Shown here: positions 10,007 to 21,739 of the stretch, piece after piece
Layout of the letters: the number at the start of each line of letters is the position of its first letter
How positions within the stretch are numbered: position 1 is the first letter of the stretch
Source: Amphibalanus amphitrite
Lineage: Eukaryota > Arthropoda > Thecostraca > Balanomorpha > Balanidae
Direction of reading: 5' to 3'
Assembly (NCBI RefSeq): GCF_019059575.1
Contig: NW_024881503.1
Location: 186,001-250,000, forward strand
Length of the DNA stretch: 64,000 bases
Notes under the pieces: model-generated
Databases searched by the model: none
What the model was told of the DNA's origin: nothing
The model's input: only the letters and a program-made list of their open reading frames with translations
Program-made: the position numbers and the translations under genes

Positions 10007-12682
10007 CAGGCACTAGTTATCAAACACACATGCCAATTGATCAACCAATAACGCGCAAATGTATATACTTGATCGTCTTGTGAATCTCCTCATAAACATT
10101 TATTGTGAGAAACACCTAAGAGATGCGTTTTGCCTAATGCATAGCCTCCGTGTACTTCTGGCATGAGGCTATGAGTAGGTACACACTGTCGCAAAAAGCC
10201 ATTGCCTGAGCACTGTGACGCAATTTTGCACATTTCACAGATTGGTGACCGATTATAAGGGGAAGGCAAAACGGAGGACACAGTAAAATGAAGCGCATCG
10301 TGAAATACATTGGCGATGCCATCAACGCGATGCTTAGTCTTTTATCTGCACCTTCTGACACCATTTGAAAGTTTTTATTTAGAGACAAGTCAACAGACCA
10401 GGGTATTGCCTCAGGAGCATTCCCTCACTCGCTCCTTACCCTTTCCGTAAGTTTACGACTGGTTAGTTATGTAACAGTACTAATGAATGTATGAAAAGAT
10501 AATTTATTTGCAACTGAATTATGAGCACGTACAGTGTGCACTGTGCATACATCGAACAAATATTCGACTCAGCAGTGCCACTCTACAAGATGAAGAGTAG
10601 CCACGGGAATATGTCAATGCATTTGAACAAAGTATGTCATCCCTTTCACAAGCACGCAATCCAAAAGGTTAACATTCATAAAATAATCCCAAAAGTAAGG
10701 ATGCTTAAACCATCAAATCCATCTCCGGCTCTATGACGTCAGAGACGCGTCATCGTCCCACACACGCGTGCTACCCACGCCAGGGAGACAGTCGGTAGTC
10801 AGCGGTCTGAACCACATCGACCACCCACTGGGGACCGGGATAGCTCCACCGCCCACACCCGCGACCGACAGACTTTGCATGGGCTGGTAATAGAAGTGCT
10901 GAGAAATCATCAACAGCGGTACGACAGCGTCATCAATCCGCCCCTGCGGTGATGCCGGACGGGGTTTTGCGCCAGAAAATCCCCTCATAGCGAGCGTGGG
11001 AGGTGCCTGGCTTGTGTTTTGACTTGGAGCGACATTGTTTATTTCCTTTACATGATTAACCAGGAGGCTGTTCTTTTGCGGAGTGAGTCTTTTGGTGAAG
11101 ATAGTGTCGGAAAGAAAAGGGAACACACTGTTGTTGTTTCTTTAAGTTCCATCAAGTTGTCAATCGGCGGTTGTAAAAAAGTCACGCTCTATCGAGTATG
11201 TAACAAGAAATGCACAATAATAAACAACATTGCTGAAAAATAAAACATCGGGATCATCAACTTGTAAATCCGCTTCTGAAAATTTAATGTTTCCTCCGAC
11301 AGTACGAGTAAAACTCAGAATGAATGCCTGCTTATTTTTAAGGATATTATTTCACTCGTTATAAGCTGAATTTAACCGATTGTGATGAATTTAAGGAAAA
11401 ACTCAGTGAAATATTGCTTTCTATTGGTTTACATCTCGGCAGCAAAATGCTGTTTCATTCCTCATGGTGCAAGCTGAAACAATAAACGCGCTACCTTCAG
11501 GTAATATTTCCATTCTCCACGAATATAACGTTTTAACTTCGCAACACACAAATTGCATGCAACCAAGGCATTACTTGGTTTCAATAGCCACCCAACACGA
11601 ATAGGAACAACATCCTGATGGCCAGCATTCCCTCACTCGCTCCTTACCCTTTCCGTAAGTTTACGACTGGCTGCATCCCTTCCTCCCCCCCCCCCCCCTC
11701 CGACCGGGACAGAACGCTTCCGGGTGGGTGGCGCCCCCCCCCCCCCCGCGTCGTCACCGTCGACCGTAAACGTCGATCTCGTCGCGTCGCCGACATTGAT
11801 TTGTGTGGCGTCGTCTGCTGGTGCCGTCTGGTCGGAGTTTCCACTGCATGACTCACGGGGGACAGCGGTGGAGAGGTGGGGTTCTAGGGCGAGGGAAGGA
11901 CCGAAGATGGTTTGCCAGGTTAATGAGATAACGAAAATGGATCCGACCAGTGAATATCAGAAGAAAAGCTCGTTTTTGCCATCAGTAAGACGATTTATTG
12001 ATATGGAGAGAAGCACTGTGCACTATGCAGTATTGCAGTATACAGTCCGTAAAATTAATGCAATACCATACAATAATCATTGTAATACCCATGTTCTACT
12101 TATATCAAATAAGCATCCGAATAAAATATAGGCAAGGTGGGCATAATGAGCAGCGCACAAAAAGTTTGCACTCAAGCCTCCTCCTTGTCTCTTTACTAAA
12201 CTATATAAAGAGGAAGACTTTAGGTACCCGGCGTAACGCTATAATACTTTTTTTGCACAGTGAGTCAGCATGACTCATAAAGTGACAATAATTCTGTTCA
12301 ATGCACATTCCATTTTTCATGTCACGGTTACTGGATTACACATAACATAAACTCATGCATAGACCACTATATACAGGTATATAGTGGTCTATGACTCATG
12401 TCATGTCAGGTCAAATCACTGTGGCGACTGGCCATCATAAGCAGTTAAGACTTTGACACACTGTGCCGCGTTTCTGATGTCTTTCATAAATAGTTGCTGT
12501 GCTTGCGATGAGCAGCTTTTATCCCAGCACGTTTTGCTGTCATCAATACAAAGTTACAACGTCAGTTCATGTGTTGGGACGCTGAAGTGAAAAGAAAGCC
12601 TGGTTTCTATATTTTTTTTCTCGGCCAAAAGGCAAAAATAAACTGCCATCGCTTGCGTGAAACGTGACAAATCATGCATTAT
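10007..12682. other. Intron with a 46-bp direct repeat, no gene recognised
   Basis: The 46-bp sequence starting GCATTCCCTCACTCGC and ending TTTACGACTGG occurs identically at 10417-10462 and 11625-11670. Poly-C runs occur at 11686-11698 and 11735-11747. A perfect small hairpin lies at 12358-12393 (arms CATAGACCACTATAT). A minus-strand open frame over 10731-11126 has no ATG start and no recognised domain. Confidence 0.5.
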
Positions 12683-12686
12683 TTAA

Positions 12687-13902
12687 CCCGCGCGGGGCTG
12701 GGGTCTCCAGCCGAACGCGCGGGGCTGGGGGGGGGGGGGGGGGTAAATTTTACCCCCCCTGTTATCTCCCGAACTAATGGTCCGATTTGAAAAATTCAAA
12801 CGCCAATCGAAAGCTCTCATCACGAACTACTAAAGACATGTACTTAATTTAAAGTTTGAGGTCAAGGTCAAGGTCAGGTCAAGGGTACAAATTGCAAGTT
12901 TCTACAGTATCGGCCTTGCACCGTAGTTGCCGAAGAATGGAGTCATGGACTGAGACTGATCGCCCAAAACGTGTTCTTAGGCTACCAAGACAATATTAGT
13001 TGCATACAATATCATTCAGAGGTCAAGGTCAAGGTCAGGTCAGGTCAGGTCACCAAAAAACAAAATATAGAAAAGGGCATGTGCGACACATGTTTTATGG
13101 GTCATTTTACTCATAGAATTCAATAGGCACACTCAATAAGTGATATGGACCACCTCTGGATGAATTTCAGGTCGAGGTCAGGTCAAGGTCAGGTCAAGTG
13201 AGGTCAAATTTTGAAGTTGGTTGTTAAGGCCTAAAAAGGTGTCTATCTGATGCAGTTTTTCACGGCAAATCGAATGGTGCTATTTTTGTTTCCGTACGAG
13301 GTCTAGAACTTCCAAAAAAGTCATTTTTCAAAAATTTTGTGTGTCTAGAACTTCCAAAAAAGTCATTTTTCAAAAATTTTGTGTGTCGTGACGTCATAAA
13401 ATTTTAAATAACTCCCACATTTTTGAATCGATTCTTCTAAAATTTGGTATGTAGGTGCACATAGACCACTTCTCTGACATATATTCCGGTGTTTTCGATA
13501 GACTCAAAATTTTGGATTTTATAATGATTTTCCCAAAAAAGTCAGTTTTTTGAAAAAATTTAGGCCAAAATCCAAAATTTTCAAAAAACCGAGATAGACA
13601 TTTGATAGACAAAGTAAAATTACGCATAACCTTTTTTGTTACGTCTTGATTTCTTTAAAAATGAAGATGTTAGCGGCGTTTGAACTTTTGCCGTTTTTGA
13701 GGCGAAAATGACGACCATGACGTCACTAAAACGTCAATTTCTAAAAAAATTTCGACGGATTTCGCTCAAATTTTCAGGGAACGTGTCAAATTGATGTAAG
13801 AAAAGGTACTGAAAGTTTGGCGGCGCTGCGCGCCGCCGTTTTTGAGATATCGCAAAAATTCGCGAGGGGGGGGTAAAATTTACCCCCCCAGCCCCGCGCG
13901 GG
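12687..13902 (+). mobile_element. TTAA-type (piggyBac-like) non-autonomous element
   Basis: TTAA lies at 12683-12686 and 13903-13906. The ends are CCCGCGCGGGGCTGGGG and its complement. The left terminus is duplicated (GCGCGGGGCTG at 12690 and 12717, 27 bp); the right is single. The hairpin loops are TAAATTTTA at both ends. The interior has GGTCA tandems (for example around 13021-13051) and, near the single end, a GGCGGCGC/GCGCCGCC hairpin shared with the element at 31909-33700. A 44-bp direct repeat (fragment AACTTCCAAAAAAGTC) lies at 13305-13390. Confidence 0.88.
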
Positions 13903-13906
13903 TTAA

Positions 13907-15080
13907 CCGAAGTCCTATTCATTATATAGGTAGAACACTGCTACACGACTTTTACATTGAGTATGTTCTCGCAACTTTGCGTACACTGTTACATAACTGC
14001 AGCGAATAAGCACAGAATTAATATCCGGCGGACTATAGATTTGATGGACACACACAATGCTAGCTGCATCTGCAGAGCTAGACATTTTCTGAAGTGGCCG
14101 GAATTTCGAATGACAGGCAGCTACTATAGGACAACCAATGCAGGAAGATCGCTTCATCGTATCCGAATGATTTAGCAGACACGACTGCATATTACCTTGG
14201 TTTTGCCAAGATATCCGTGTAGGTGGAGGCGAAGATATAATTCCATGTTATTTATTTTTGCATAAAGAAACTGATTGGAGACGTCCGGCAAATTACCTTT
14301 TCCGAGAAAATAAGAAAAGGAAAATATTATTTCTTCCCGCGCCGTCAGCCCAACAACACTAGGCAGACTACCTACAGCTTGTTACAGAACAGAAAAACAT
14401 CAACGCACCCCGAGAAATATCTTACACAGTCAGGCCAGATCATTAGCGACATCGATGAATACTCGGAACATTACGGGAAGCTGCCATCTCGTAAAGACGG
14501 GACAATTCTTCCCGAGCTTTTCCCGCTGGAAAATACAATCCCCACCAACCTCTTGGGAGGTCGCCAATTCCCCTGAAAGATGGCCTGCTCGGATGACCTG
14601 AACACACAGGATTCAGGTCAACAGTAACTAACGACATGACCATCGCCATGGCAACGGGGCCAATCGCCCCCCCCCCCTCCCCAGGAGACAGATAGCCGGT
14701 GACCGTGGCTTGATGTGCGACCGAGGGGGAGGGGGAGGGGGTTGGCACAGCGCCAGGTGTGCTCAGATAAGGCGCGGTAGCGACGCAGCAGAACGGTACG
14801 GTTCACGGTGGACGCAGTGACGCAGCAGTTTCGATACGATTGTGACGCGCTCACGTGCGAGAGCCAATGACGTCACAGGCTCGGCGTGAATTAGACTGAT
14901 GGTGGGTTAGGGTAAAAAAAAAACAACAACAAATAATGAGGGATATGAGGATTGAGGAATCATCCCTCACAAATAATAACAATAACAATAATGAGTTTTG
15001 CAAATATCCATGGTAACTTTATATATTTATGGAGGTACGAGTCTAGAGCCTAGCTCAAGCCTCCTGTTAACGTTCCTCAC
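13907..15080. other. Intron, nothing recognised
   Basis: The region contains short C-runs and G-runs at 14667-14742 and AT-rich ACAACAA/AATAATAAC simple sequence near 14925-14995. No exon with splice sites and conserved content was found. Confidence 0.4.
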
Positions 15081-15376
15081 CTTTTTCTGCGAATGTATCT
15101 CGCATCCTCGAAGTATCGCGTTACCACTCCGTCGGAAAAATCATCCACCTCGTTAGCTTCCTCCTCGTCCAGCTCCGCCCCCGGATCCGGCCCTGGATCG
15201 TCGCCCATGATCGGCAGCTCATCGTCTTCAGCGACGATCGGCGCTGCGCCGGTGTCGGCGGAGCGACGCGGTTCGGTTTCAGAGCTGGAGAGAGTGGTGG
15301 TGGAGGCCGAGAGGCTGGTAGAGCTCGGGAACAGGGCCGCGGGTATGTTGGCCATGGAGCGACTGAGGCGCCTCAT
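15081..15376 (-). CDS. Alternative first coding exon of the GRAM-domain gene (inferred)
   Basis: The minus strand reads CCGCCACCATGAGG, an optimal Kozak start. An in-frame TAA lies 21 nt upstream with no intervening AG, so this ATG is a genuine start if the exon is used. The exon encodes about 98 residues: MRRLSRSMANIP, a Ser/Thr-rich stretch, then an acidic stretch (AELDEEEANEVDD) and VVTRYFEDARYIRRK. It ends at AAAAAG then GTGAGG, phase 2. Joined to 9731 it completes an arginine codon and stays open into the GRAM domain. Disordered acidic/Ser-rich N-termini are usual in GRAMD proteins. The link to exon 9592-9731 rests on phase and strand only. Confidence 0.6.
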
Positions 15377-16330
15377 GGTGGCGGATTGGGTTTGAGTTTA
15401 GCAGCAGCAACAGTGGCGGCAGCAGTGAGCACAGCAGCGGCAGGAGCTACAGAAGCAGCAGTGACGATAGCAGCAGTAGTGTCTTTTGAACCAGTGGCGG
15501 TGCAGTTTCCAGCACTTGCAGCAGCGGCAAGTTCAGCAACAGCACCGCCGACTGCAGTCAAAGTTGAATCAGTGTCTACAGTCGCAACGTCACCAGCGAT
15601 AGCACCAGAGTCACTAGAAATGGCACTGAGAATATCACTAGCTCAGTCACTGCACCAGCTTCATTGCAAACAGCAGAATTGGCTCTAGCGGCACCACACT
15701 CGCACCACCACTGGTGCACCTTCGTCACAGGACTGTAACAAAGTGCCCTTCGCTGTTACCAAGTCAGTTGCCACCCTTGTCACCGATATCAGCGCGGTCT
15801 GGCACTTCAAAAAACGACTCAACGCACCTTGGAGCTAGGTTTTTCTTTGCGCGTGCAAAGGTCGTGGAGAAGAGAACAAAGGACTTGTGCTTTATCCTCA
15901 AATGAAGTATAGGTATTTAGTTAGGAAAACAAAAGGAAACGAGCTCCGAACGATTAACCAGAGAACAGAAGCGGAAGGATACCTGCAATAAAATAAGACG
16001 AGGCTATGAAAGCTGAACGGATCAATACGAGCAGGTCACTGGCCATCAAAGACGGCTGTTATAGCCTCTGGATGGTGTAATTGGACGACTGGGGACAGGA
16101 GGTTGGGAATTAGCGCATTGAGCTCCGATCAGAGGCCAGTGGACCGTTACTTGAAGGCCGATCGTACGCCGTTTGAACACCGATTGAACACTGAAGAAGC
16201 ACCGATGGAGCACTAAAGGCCGAGGCAACACTGGAACACGTAACACCACGTGGAGAGAATCTCCAGCTGGCTCGAGCGCTGACCGAACACCGATGTAACA
16301 CCGATGGAACACAAACGGAGCACCGGTGGA
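15377..16330 (-). other. Probable 5' region of the short isoform; low-complexity repeats
   Basis: From 15400 to 15560 the plus strand is GCA/GCAGCG-rich, directly upstream (minus sense) of the ATG at 15376, as expected for a 5' leader. From 16170 to 16330 there are irregular repeats of GAACACCGATG. Open frames through both tracts are compositional. Confidence 0.4.
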
Positions 16331-17398
16331 GCACGCGGCTGGTCGCCTGTCAGCCGACGTCACGCCACTGGCCGGTATACCGCGTGGCAGCCCCGCAGCG
16401 TGGATGCCTGATAACGACGATAACAAGCCGAATCGGTTGGTACGAGGCAAACGGTCCAACGGTCCAACAGCCCGCCAATCCGCCGCCTCTGCTCGCGCTG
16501 CTGTCGTTGCCGCCGCCAGCCGCCTACACAGTACACAGTGCCCGCCTATGCCTATGCGCCCGCCTATGTGCCTGCCATCGCGCGTTCCCATCGCTGCGAC
16601 TCCCTACAACCCTAGACGTTTTTGCCGCCTCGATATTGCATTGAGACGATGTCCGGCTTCTTCTCTATCACGTCCCCATACAACCACCCAACCCACATGA
16701 AAACGATCATCGAAGCATGACGACGCTTAACCTTTCGACAGCACCCATCGGCAGCCGATGATAGATGACAGGTTGCATGCGACAGAGTATAAATAGCAAA
16801 TGGATGTCAGAGTGGTTGGCTCATGACTTTGGCAGTGCATGATTGAGAGAAATGCGGTTGGGTGAAGAACTTAACCGTTAAATGGTAGTGTATGTTTAAA
16901 TACAACACGCAGCAATGTGACATATAAGTGCATGTATGACCTAAACTTTTGAATTCATTTTAAAAGGGATAAAAACGCAAGAAATTACCCAATGTTTCGC
17001 ATTTATTGCTTAGTCATGTGTGTTGAGAGTCCGATTGAAATTAAAATGAATTCAAAAGTTTAGGTCATACATGCACTTATACGTCACATCTGTCATTTGA
17101 TAATCCTCAACCCGCAGCAAATATCATGTGTTTGTAAATTAATGTGACACGAAATTCAGCAGCATATGCACAGCTAAAGCAGTTTTGGCGCATTAGGTTA
17201 AGTAGCGTGGATGAGATAAAAGCTACCTTTTAACAAAATTGCATGCACATTTATGCCCGCACAAACGTTGCCTGAATGTCTGGGCTCAAAACGAGGACAT
17301 CAAATTACCTGAACGGCAACTTGTGGGAACAGCTGTATGCAAATGAGCCCTATTTCCAGCAGATTTAATTTACGCGTACATGTAGGTCATTCAGTAAA
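16331..17398. other. No gene; TATA-like word and an inverted repeat
   Basis: GAGTATAAATAGCAA near 16783 looks like a TATA box on the plus strand, but no open frame or Inr-DPE arrangement follows convincingly. Two arms, 16915-16963 and 17041-17089 (ATGTGACATATAAGTGCATG and its complement), form a near-perfect inverted repeat of about 49 bp around a 77-bp loop. It is probably a MITE; I could not fix its duplication. Confidence 0.5.
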
Positions 17399-18263
17399 TC
17401 CGGGATTCACTACTGGAAGGGGGGGGGGGGCGGATTTCGCCCACCCCTCCTGTTTTTCGCCAATAACTCGCGCCGCAAGCATAATATCAATGTGAAATTT
17501 TGGCTACCTGTCCAGAATTGAATTGCGGATCTTCTCGTGCAAGAAGTAAGAAAATCGGTTCACAACTTTTCTAGTAATAGCGGTGTAAAGTCAAACATTC
17601 TGCCGCCGCGGCGGCGCGGCGGCGTGGCGGCCGGCGCTAGCCGTTACGCGCCGCCTGAATTGTAGACTGTGCCGGGGCGGGACGGTTCCGTCTTTACATC
17701 GCGCTCCTTACCGCTGATTACATTAGATTCGCGTCAAATTCGGTGAGAAGACTGAGAAATGTACAGGCAATCATATGGTCAAAGAATTTTGAAAATCGGC
17801 CGGTAACAACTTGAGTTATGAGTGTGTAAACACAAAATTGTGATTGCCGCGTTTCCCGCGTCGGCCGATGCCGCTTCAGCCGGCGACATCTTACCCTTAG
17901 CAGGCTTCTAACTGCCATATTTATTGTTGGATTATCTAGAAATTCACCATACATACTCACTAATGTTTGTTCTTTCGTATAGTGAAAGATTTTTAAAAAT
18001 CGGCCGGTAACTTTTTGAGTTATCGGCGTGTAAACGCAAAAAAGTCGCTAATATGGCCGATTTGACCACATTTGACCTCATTTGACCTTGAAGATATTGA
18101 CCTAGGGTCATGAAATTCACACACAAGAGAGTTCCCCATGGCCCCCACCCACCCTCCAAATTTTGTCTTTCTAGCTCCAGTGGGAGCTGAGATCTTAGGG
18201 GGGGGGGTGACATCCGCCCCCCTTCCACTGGGCGTAGTACTCGCAACCCTTCCACTGCGCGTG
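17399..18263 (+). mobile_element. TTAA-type element abutting the next one
   Basis: The left end ACTACTGGAAGG is followed by a G-run and loop CGGATTTCG; the left target site is degraded (TAAA). The right end carries CCTTCCACTG at 18221 and 18248 (27 bp period) and then TTAA at 18264-18267, which is also the left TTAA of the neighbouring element. The block TTTTTCGCCAATAACTC next to the single end is conserved in the family. Confidence 0.75.
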
Positions 18264-18267
18264 TTAA

Positions 18268-19455
18268 CCCTCGCGGGCCCGGGGGGGGGGGGCGTTTTTC
18301 GCCCCCCCCCCCTGGCGAATATTTGCGATAGCTCCCGAACGCTTTGGGATAGGAAAGCGAAACTTTCAGTACCTTTTCACCCATCAATTTTACATCTTCT
18401 GAAGTAAAAAATTTGGACCTAGCCCCCTTGATGACGTCACAAGGTCCATTTTTCTAGACCCCTCCACGGCAAACTTCGGTGTCACAGACGCAAATTTCAA
18501 ATAGCTGCTAAAAATGGAGTTTTAGAGATAAAGACACATTACGAGCACGGTTGTGTAGCGTTTGACCTAGAGAAAAATAGAAAAATAGTTTTGGTGACCT
18601 GAGGTCAAAGGTCAGGTCAACGACCCCGAAATGTGGTTTTAGTTTTTCGCAAATAACTTCGACAAAAATGGTCCTAGAGCTACGACAGTGGTACCATCGC
18701 ATTCGCCTTGTCAAGCCGCGTCGAATGATATATATTTTGTTCGGAAAAGGTCACATTTTATGTTGACCTCATGTGACCTCGAATGACCTCTGGTTGACCT
18801 TGACACATGAAAGGTGGTCGTTTATGATGGATTTGTACCCGCTGATCACGAATCTGGCATCTATTTTCCTCTAAGCCTTCATTTAGAGCTTCTGGATGGC
18901 AAAATTGTCTTATTTATTACTACTAACTTGAATTAGTGAAATAGCCTCTAGCAGGGATACTCTTCTGTGACCTTGACCTTTGAGCAGCCTTGTATCGTAA
19001 GATGAACCACAAATAGGGAACTGATAAGCCTCAAAACATTTCAAAACATCTTGGAAGTTAGCACGCAAGATGTGCGAAAAAGTGCCAAGTTTGAGGTCAA
19101 TTTTGAGCGTGACCTTGACCTTTGCCTTTGATTTTGAGCACATTTTCGGAATCCTCAGATTCTCTTCTTTCTTTTGATACCCAATTTTGCCGGTTTGATG
19201 CAGCTTGCGGTCCTCTAGAAGGCTTATTTTGAGATCACTACACATGTGCCGGTTTTTGCCTTTGACCTTGACCTCTGACCTTGAAAATTGAATGAGGTCA
19301 AAAATTTTAGATGCTTTTGAATCGTCTCGTAAGGACCTTTCGATTGGTATCGCTTTTGTTTCCGTAGCTCCCTTATTTACGGAGTTAGACAGGGGGGCGA
19401 AAAACGCCCCCCCCCGGGCTGCGGTGGTTGGGATTACCCCCCGGGCCCGGCCGGG
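18268..19455 (+). mobile_element. TTAA-type (piggyBac-like) non-autonomous element
   Basis: The element is bounded by TTAA at 18264-18267 and 19456-19459. The left terminus CCCTCGCGGGCCCGGGGG is single; at the right end CCCGGG recurs at a 27 bp period. Both ends have the hairpin loop CGTTTTTCG. The interior contains many TGACCT/AGGTCA words (18520-18800, 18960-19300). It shares one TTAA with the preceding element, so one was inserted into the other's target duplication. Confidence 0.87.
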
Positions 19456-19459
19456 TTAA

Positions 19460-20882
19460 CTGGAGACTCAGACCATGCGCTACAAGCAATACGTGCCCTT
19501 TACTCTCATGGAACTAAGCACAAACTGTTGGGAGGATATGGGGGCGAGCAAGCAGCTGTAATCATAAAAATGGACCGAACAAGTCTGGCCCTGAGGGTCT
19601 AAGAAAAAGGGAAAAATAAGATAACCATTATATAACGTACGGCATCTAATCTTTCCAATCAATGCCTTGTTATTTTCGCTAGAGAAAAATAATATATTTG
19701 ATGTTTCTTATATAACTAATGCGCGAATTTCTACCACTCACGATTATTGGGAGGCAGTTGTGCTTATACATATAACTATGTAAACCGTCCACATAAATAT
19801 CAATATTTAGTGAAAATAATGCAATACCTTAGTCCGACAGTAATATACCTAGCGTCGGTATTGAACTTCATACGATAATTTTTGCAGAAATCATAATCAC
19901 TAAGTGTCACAATGAAGTCGAGAGTAACTATGAACACAACAGATGCAGAATGAAAAAGTAGCCGAGAGTTGGAGTCTGAAGAAGTGAAAAACCTAGTAGA
20001 CATTGTCGGAAGGCGAATATGGTTAGAACGATAAACATGAGAGATAACAGTGGTCAATTTTCACCGTACCTTCACAACCATTCCGTCATACACAAGGAAC
20101 CCAGTATATTTTCAATTTTGTCATTCGAGCATCCTCATTATACCGCAATAATACATGCTCCACCAGCACTTTGTAACATGAGCTCTCCTCACAATTTCTC
20201 GAGAGAAGCCTATGCAGTGCGTTACCAAGTCAGCTGACAGAACACAGAAGGTCACTGTATTAATTTCACCGCGGCCTGTAGCTGAATACATGCATAGGGA
20301 GGCGGGCGGGCGCTGCATAGCTGTCCCTTCTGATATCGGCGGTCCACGAGTAGCTTGGTAACCGACCTGAACTCAGCGCTACCCGTGTCACGTCTTCGCT
20401 GTAGTTCTGTGGTAGTCTGTTAGCTACACCCACAAAGACAGGCTGAAGAATGTTGACTTCACTCCAAAATAAAATATTGATTGAAATGTTAACTCAAACG
20501 TTTTATAATACAGACAGTTAACATGCTATATAGTGCGCGTATGCACGTATGCAGCATGTACACACGTATGTATGGATAGCATACATTTATATATGTGTGT
20601 CCGTCCCTTGCGTTTGCTCCGAAGTCGACCTTTGGACGACACTATCGCAAGTGGGCGGGACGGGGAGATGTGTCCCTCTTTCTTCGTCTGGCGGACAGGC
20701 AGAGGAGAGACAGGCACTTCTCCCAGGAGAGGAGCGGGGGGGGGGCGGGGATCTGCGGCCGATCAATGTTAGGAGGGGGAGGGCTGGACGCAGGGACGGA
20801 AGGATAGAGTAAGGGAGACATGCGACGCACGGTAGAGGTCATTATGTTAGAGTATGGGTGGCGGGGGAGGGAGGGAGGAGGA

Positions 20883-20883
<1 letters not shown>
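19460..20883. other. No gene recognised
   Basis: Unique AT-rich sequence turns GC-rich towards 20600-20880. A purine-rich lead-in precedes the GA microsatellite. No exon with conserved content was seen. Confidence 0.4.

Positions 20884-20950
<67 letters not shown>
20884..20950. repeat. (GA)n microsatellite
   Basis: A nearly uninterrupted GA tract is flanked by GGGAGGGAGG-type purine sequence. It lies about 300 bp downstream (minus sense) of the lectin stop codon. Confidence 0.9.
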
Positions 20951-20955
<5 letters not shown>

Positions 20956-21274
20956 AGGGAGAGAGACTCATATCACACTCATGTTACATCCTAGCGCGAT
21001 ATCCAGTTCGCTTTTTGTACGCAGGAAAAAAACGAGATCGGTGTCATCAGCTCTTTATTTATCAAGTAAAACAGCTACTACTTGTTGTTTGCTTGTTACA
21101 ACGTTAACAACAACAACAACTACTACTACAATAACAACCACTTCAAAAATGCGAGCCAAAGTATAATACCGCATCTTTTTCATCTGCACGTCATTATTAA
21201 AAACTCAGCAAAAATTTGAAGTAGTGTCCTGAGTCCTGACATTCAAAGCGCCAACTCATCAGCCGCAGCCCTAA

Positions 21275-21739
21275 TCAGTACTCTGTCTGGCAGATGAAGT
21301 ACAGAGACTCATTCAGCGGCGCCCTCCCCCACTGTCCCGTCACGCCGTTGGAGTTGAGGATCGCTCCCCACTCGGTGAGGCTCGCCGTTCCGTTTGTCGT
21401 GCCGTTCCCGTTCGAATCCCAGTACTCGAAATCGACTGACGATTGATCCGTCCAGGTAGCGTTGGAGCTCTGCTCGTACTTCCTCAGTCCAATCCACGAC
21501 TGACGCCCCCGCCAAGCCAGCCGGGAGGAGAGGAACGAGTTGGTGGTCAGGTCGTGAACGGAGGTCAGGTACCCTCTGGCCACCCAGCACGCCTCGTTGG
21601 CCTCCTCGAAGGAGGTGCGGTAGGTGGAAGCCCAATAGCAGTTGGACTCGAACGACTTCCAGTGCGAGGCAGGGCAGCTGTAGGCGGCGGCGACCACCAG
21701 GGCCACGCCGAGCAGAAGTGTGCGCAGCGGAGAGCCCAT
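21275..21739 (-). CDS. Secreted C-type lectin-like protein, single exon
   Basis: The 154-residue protein starts at ATG 21739. Residues 1-21 form a signal peptide (LLLGVALVVAAAYS), so it is secreted. The rest is one C-type lectin-like domain: C22-P-x3-W27 and C34-Y-W opening loop, SFEEANEAC (43-51), GYLTSVHD (56-63), WIGL (82-85), WTDQS (96-100), FEYWD (104-108) and the terminal YFICQ (147-151). Cysteines 22/34 and 51/150 match the outer disulfides. The inner pair is absent: EWGAIL replaces the usual 'xCaxl' and no Cys precedes residue 150. No EPN/QPD or WND calcium motif is present, so classical Ca-dependent sugar binding is unlikely. AATAAA on the minus strand at about 21054-21059 is a plausible polyadenylation signal. 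It lies within the putative long intron of the GRAM gene, on the same strand. N-glycosylation sequons NAT, NGT and NES are present. Confidence 0.85.
   Translation of the reverse strand: MGSPLRTLLLGVALVVAAAYSCPASHWKSFESNCYWASTYRTSFEEANEACWVARGYLTSVHDLTTNSFLSSRLAWRGRQSWIGLRKYEQSSNATWTDQSSVDFEYWDSNGNGTTNGTASLTEWGAILNSNGVTGQWGRAPLNESLYFICQTEY

Noticed and set aside
9844..10083. Arg/Glu-repeat and Ser/Leu-repeat frames at the GA tracts (also 20.9 and 60.8 kb)
   Set aside because: These are direct translations of dinucleotide repeats.
10731..11126. 131-codon minus-strand frame with coding-like composition
   Set aside because: There is no ATG start, no recognised domain and no matching splice phase with neighbouring exons; left uncalled.
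11686..11747. Poly-C runs as termini of another TTAA element (also 14667 and 49597)
   Set aside because: There is no TTAA, no duplicated end motif and no paired hairpin with AGGTCA interior; treated as simple runs.
16046..16591. 181-codon minus-strand open frame
   Set aside because: It is generated by GAACACCGATG-type repeats and GC-rich sequence, has no domain, and reads open on both strands.
16783..16797. TATA box promoter on the plus strand
   Set aside because: A good TATAAATA word, but no initiator, open frame or exon follows within 1 kb.
21409..21430. tRNA B-box-like GTTCGAATCCC
   Set aside because: It lies inside the lectin coding sequence and no A-box or cloverleaf fits around it; no tRNA gene was found anywhere in the window.
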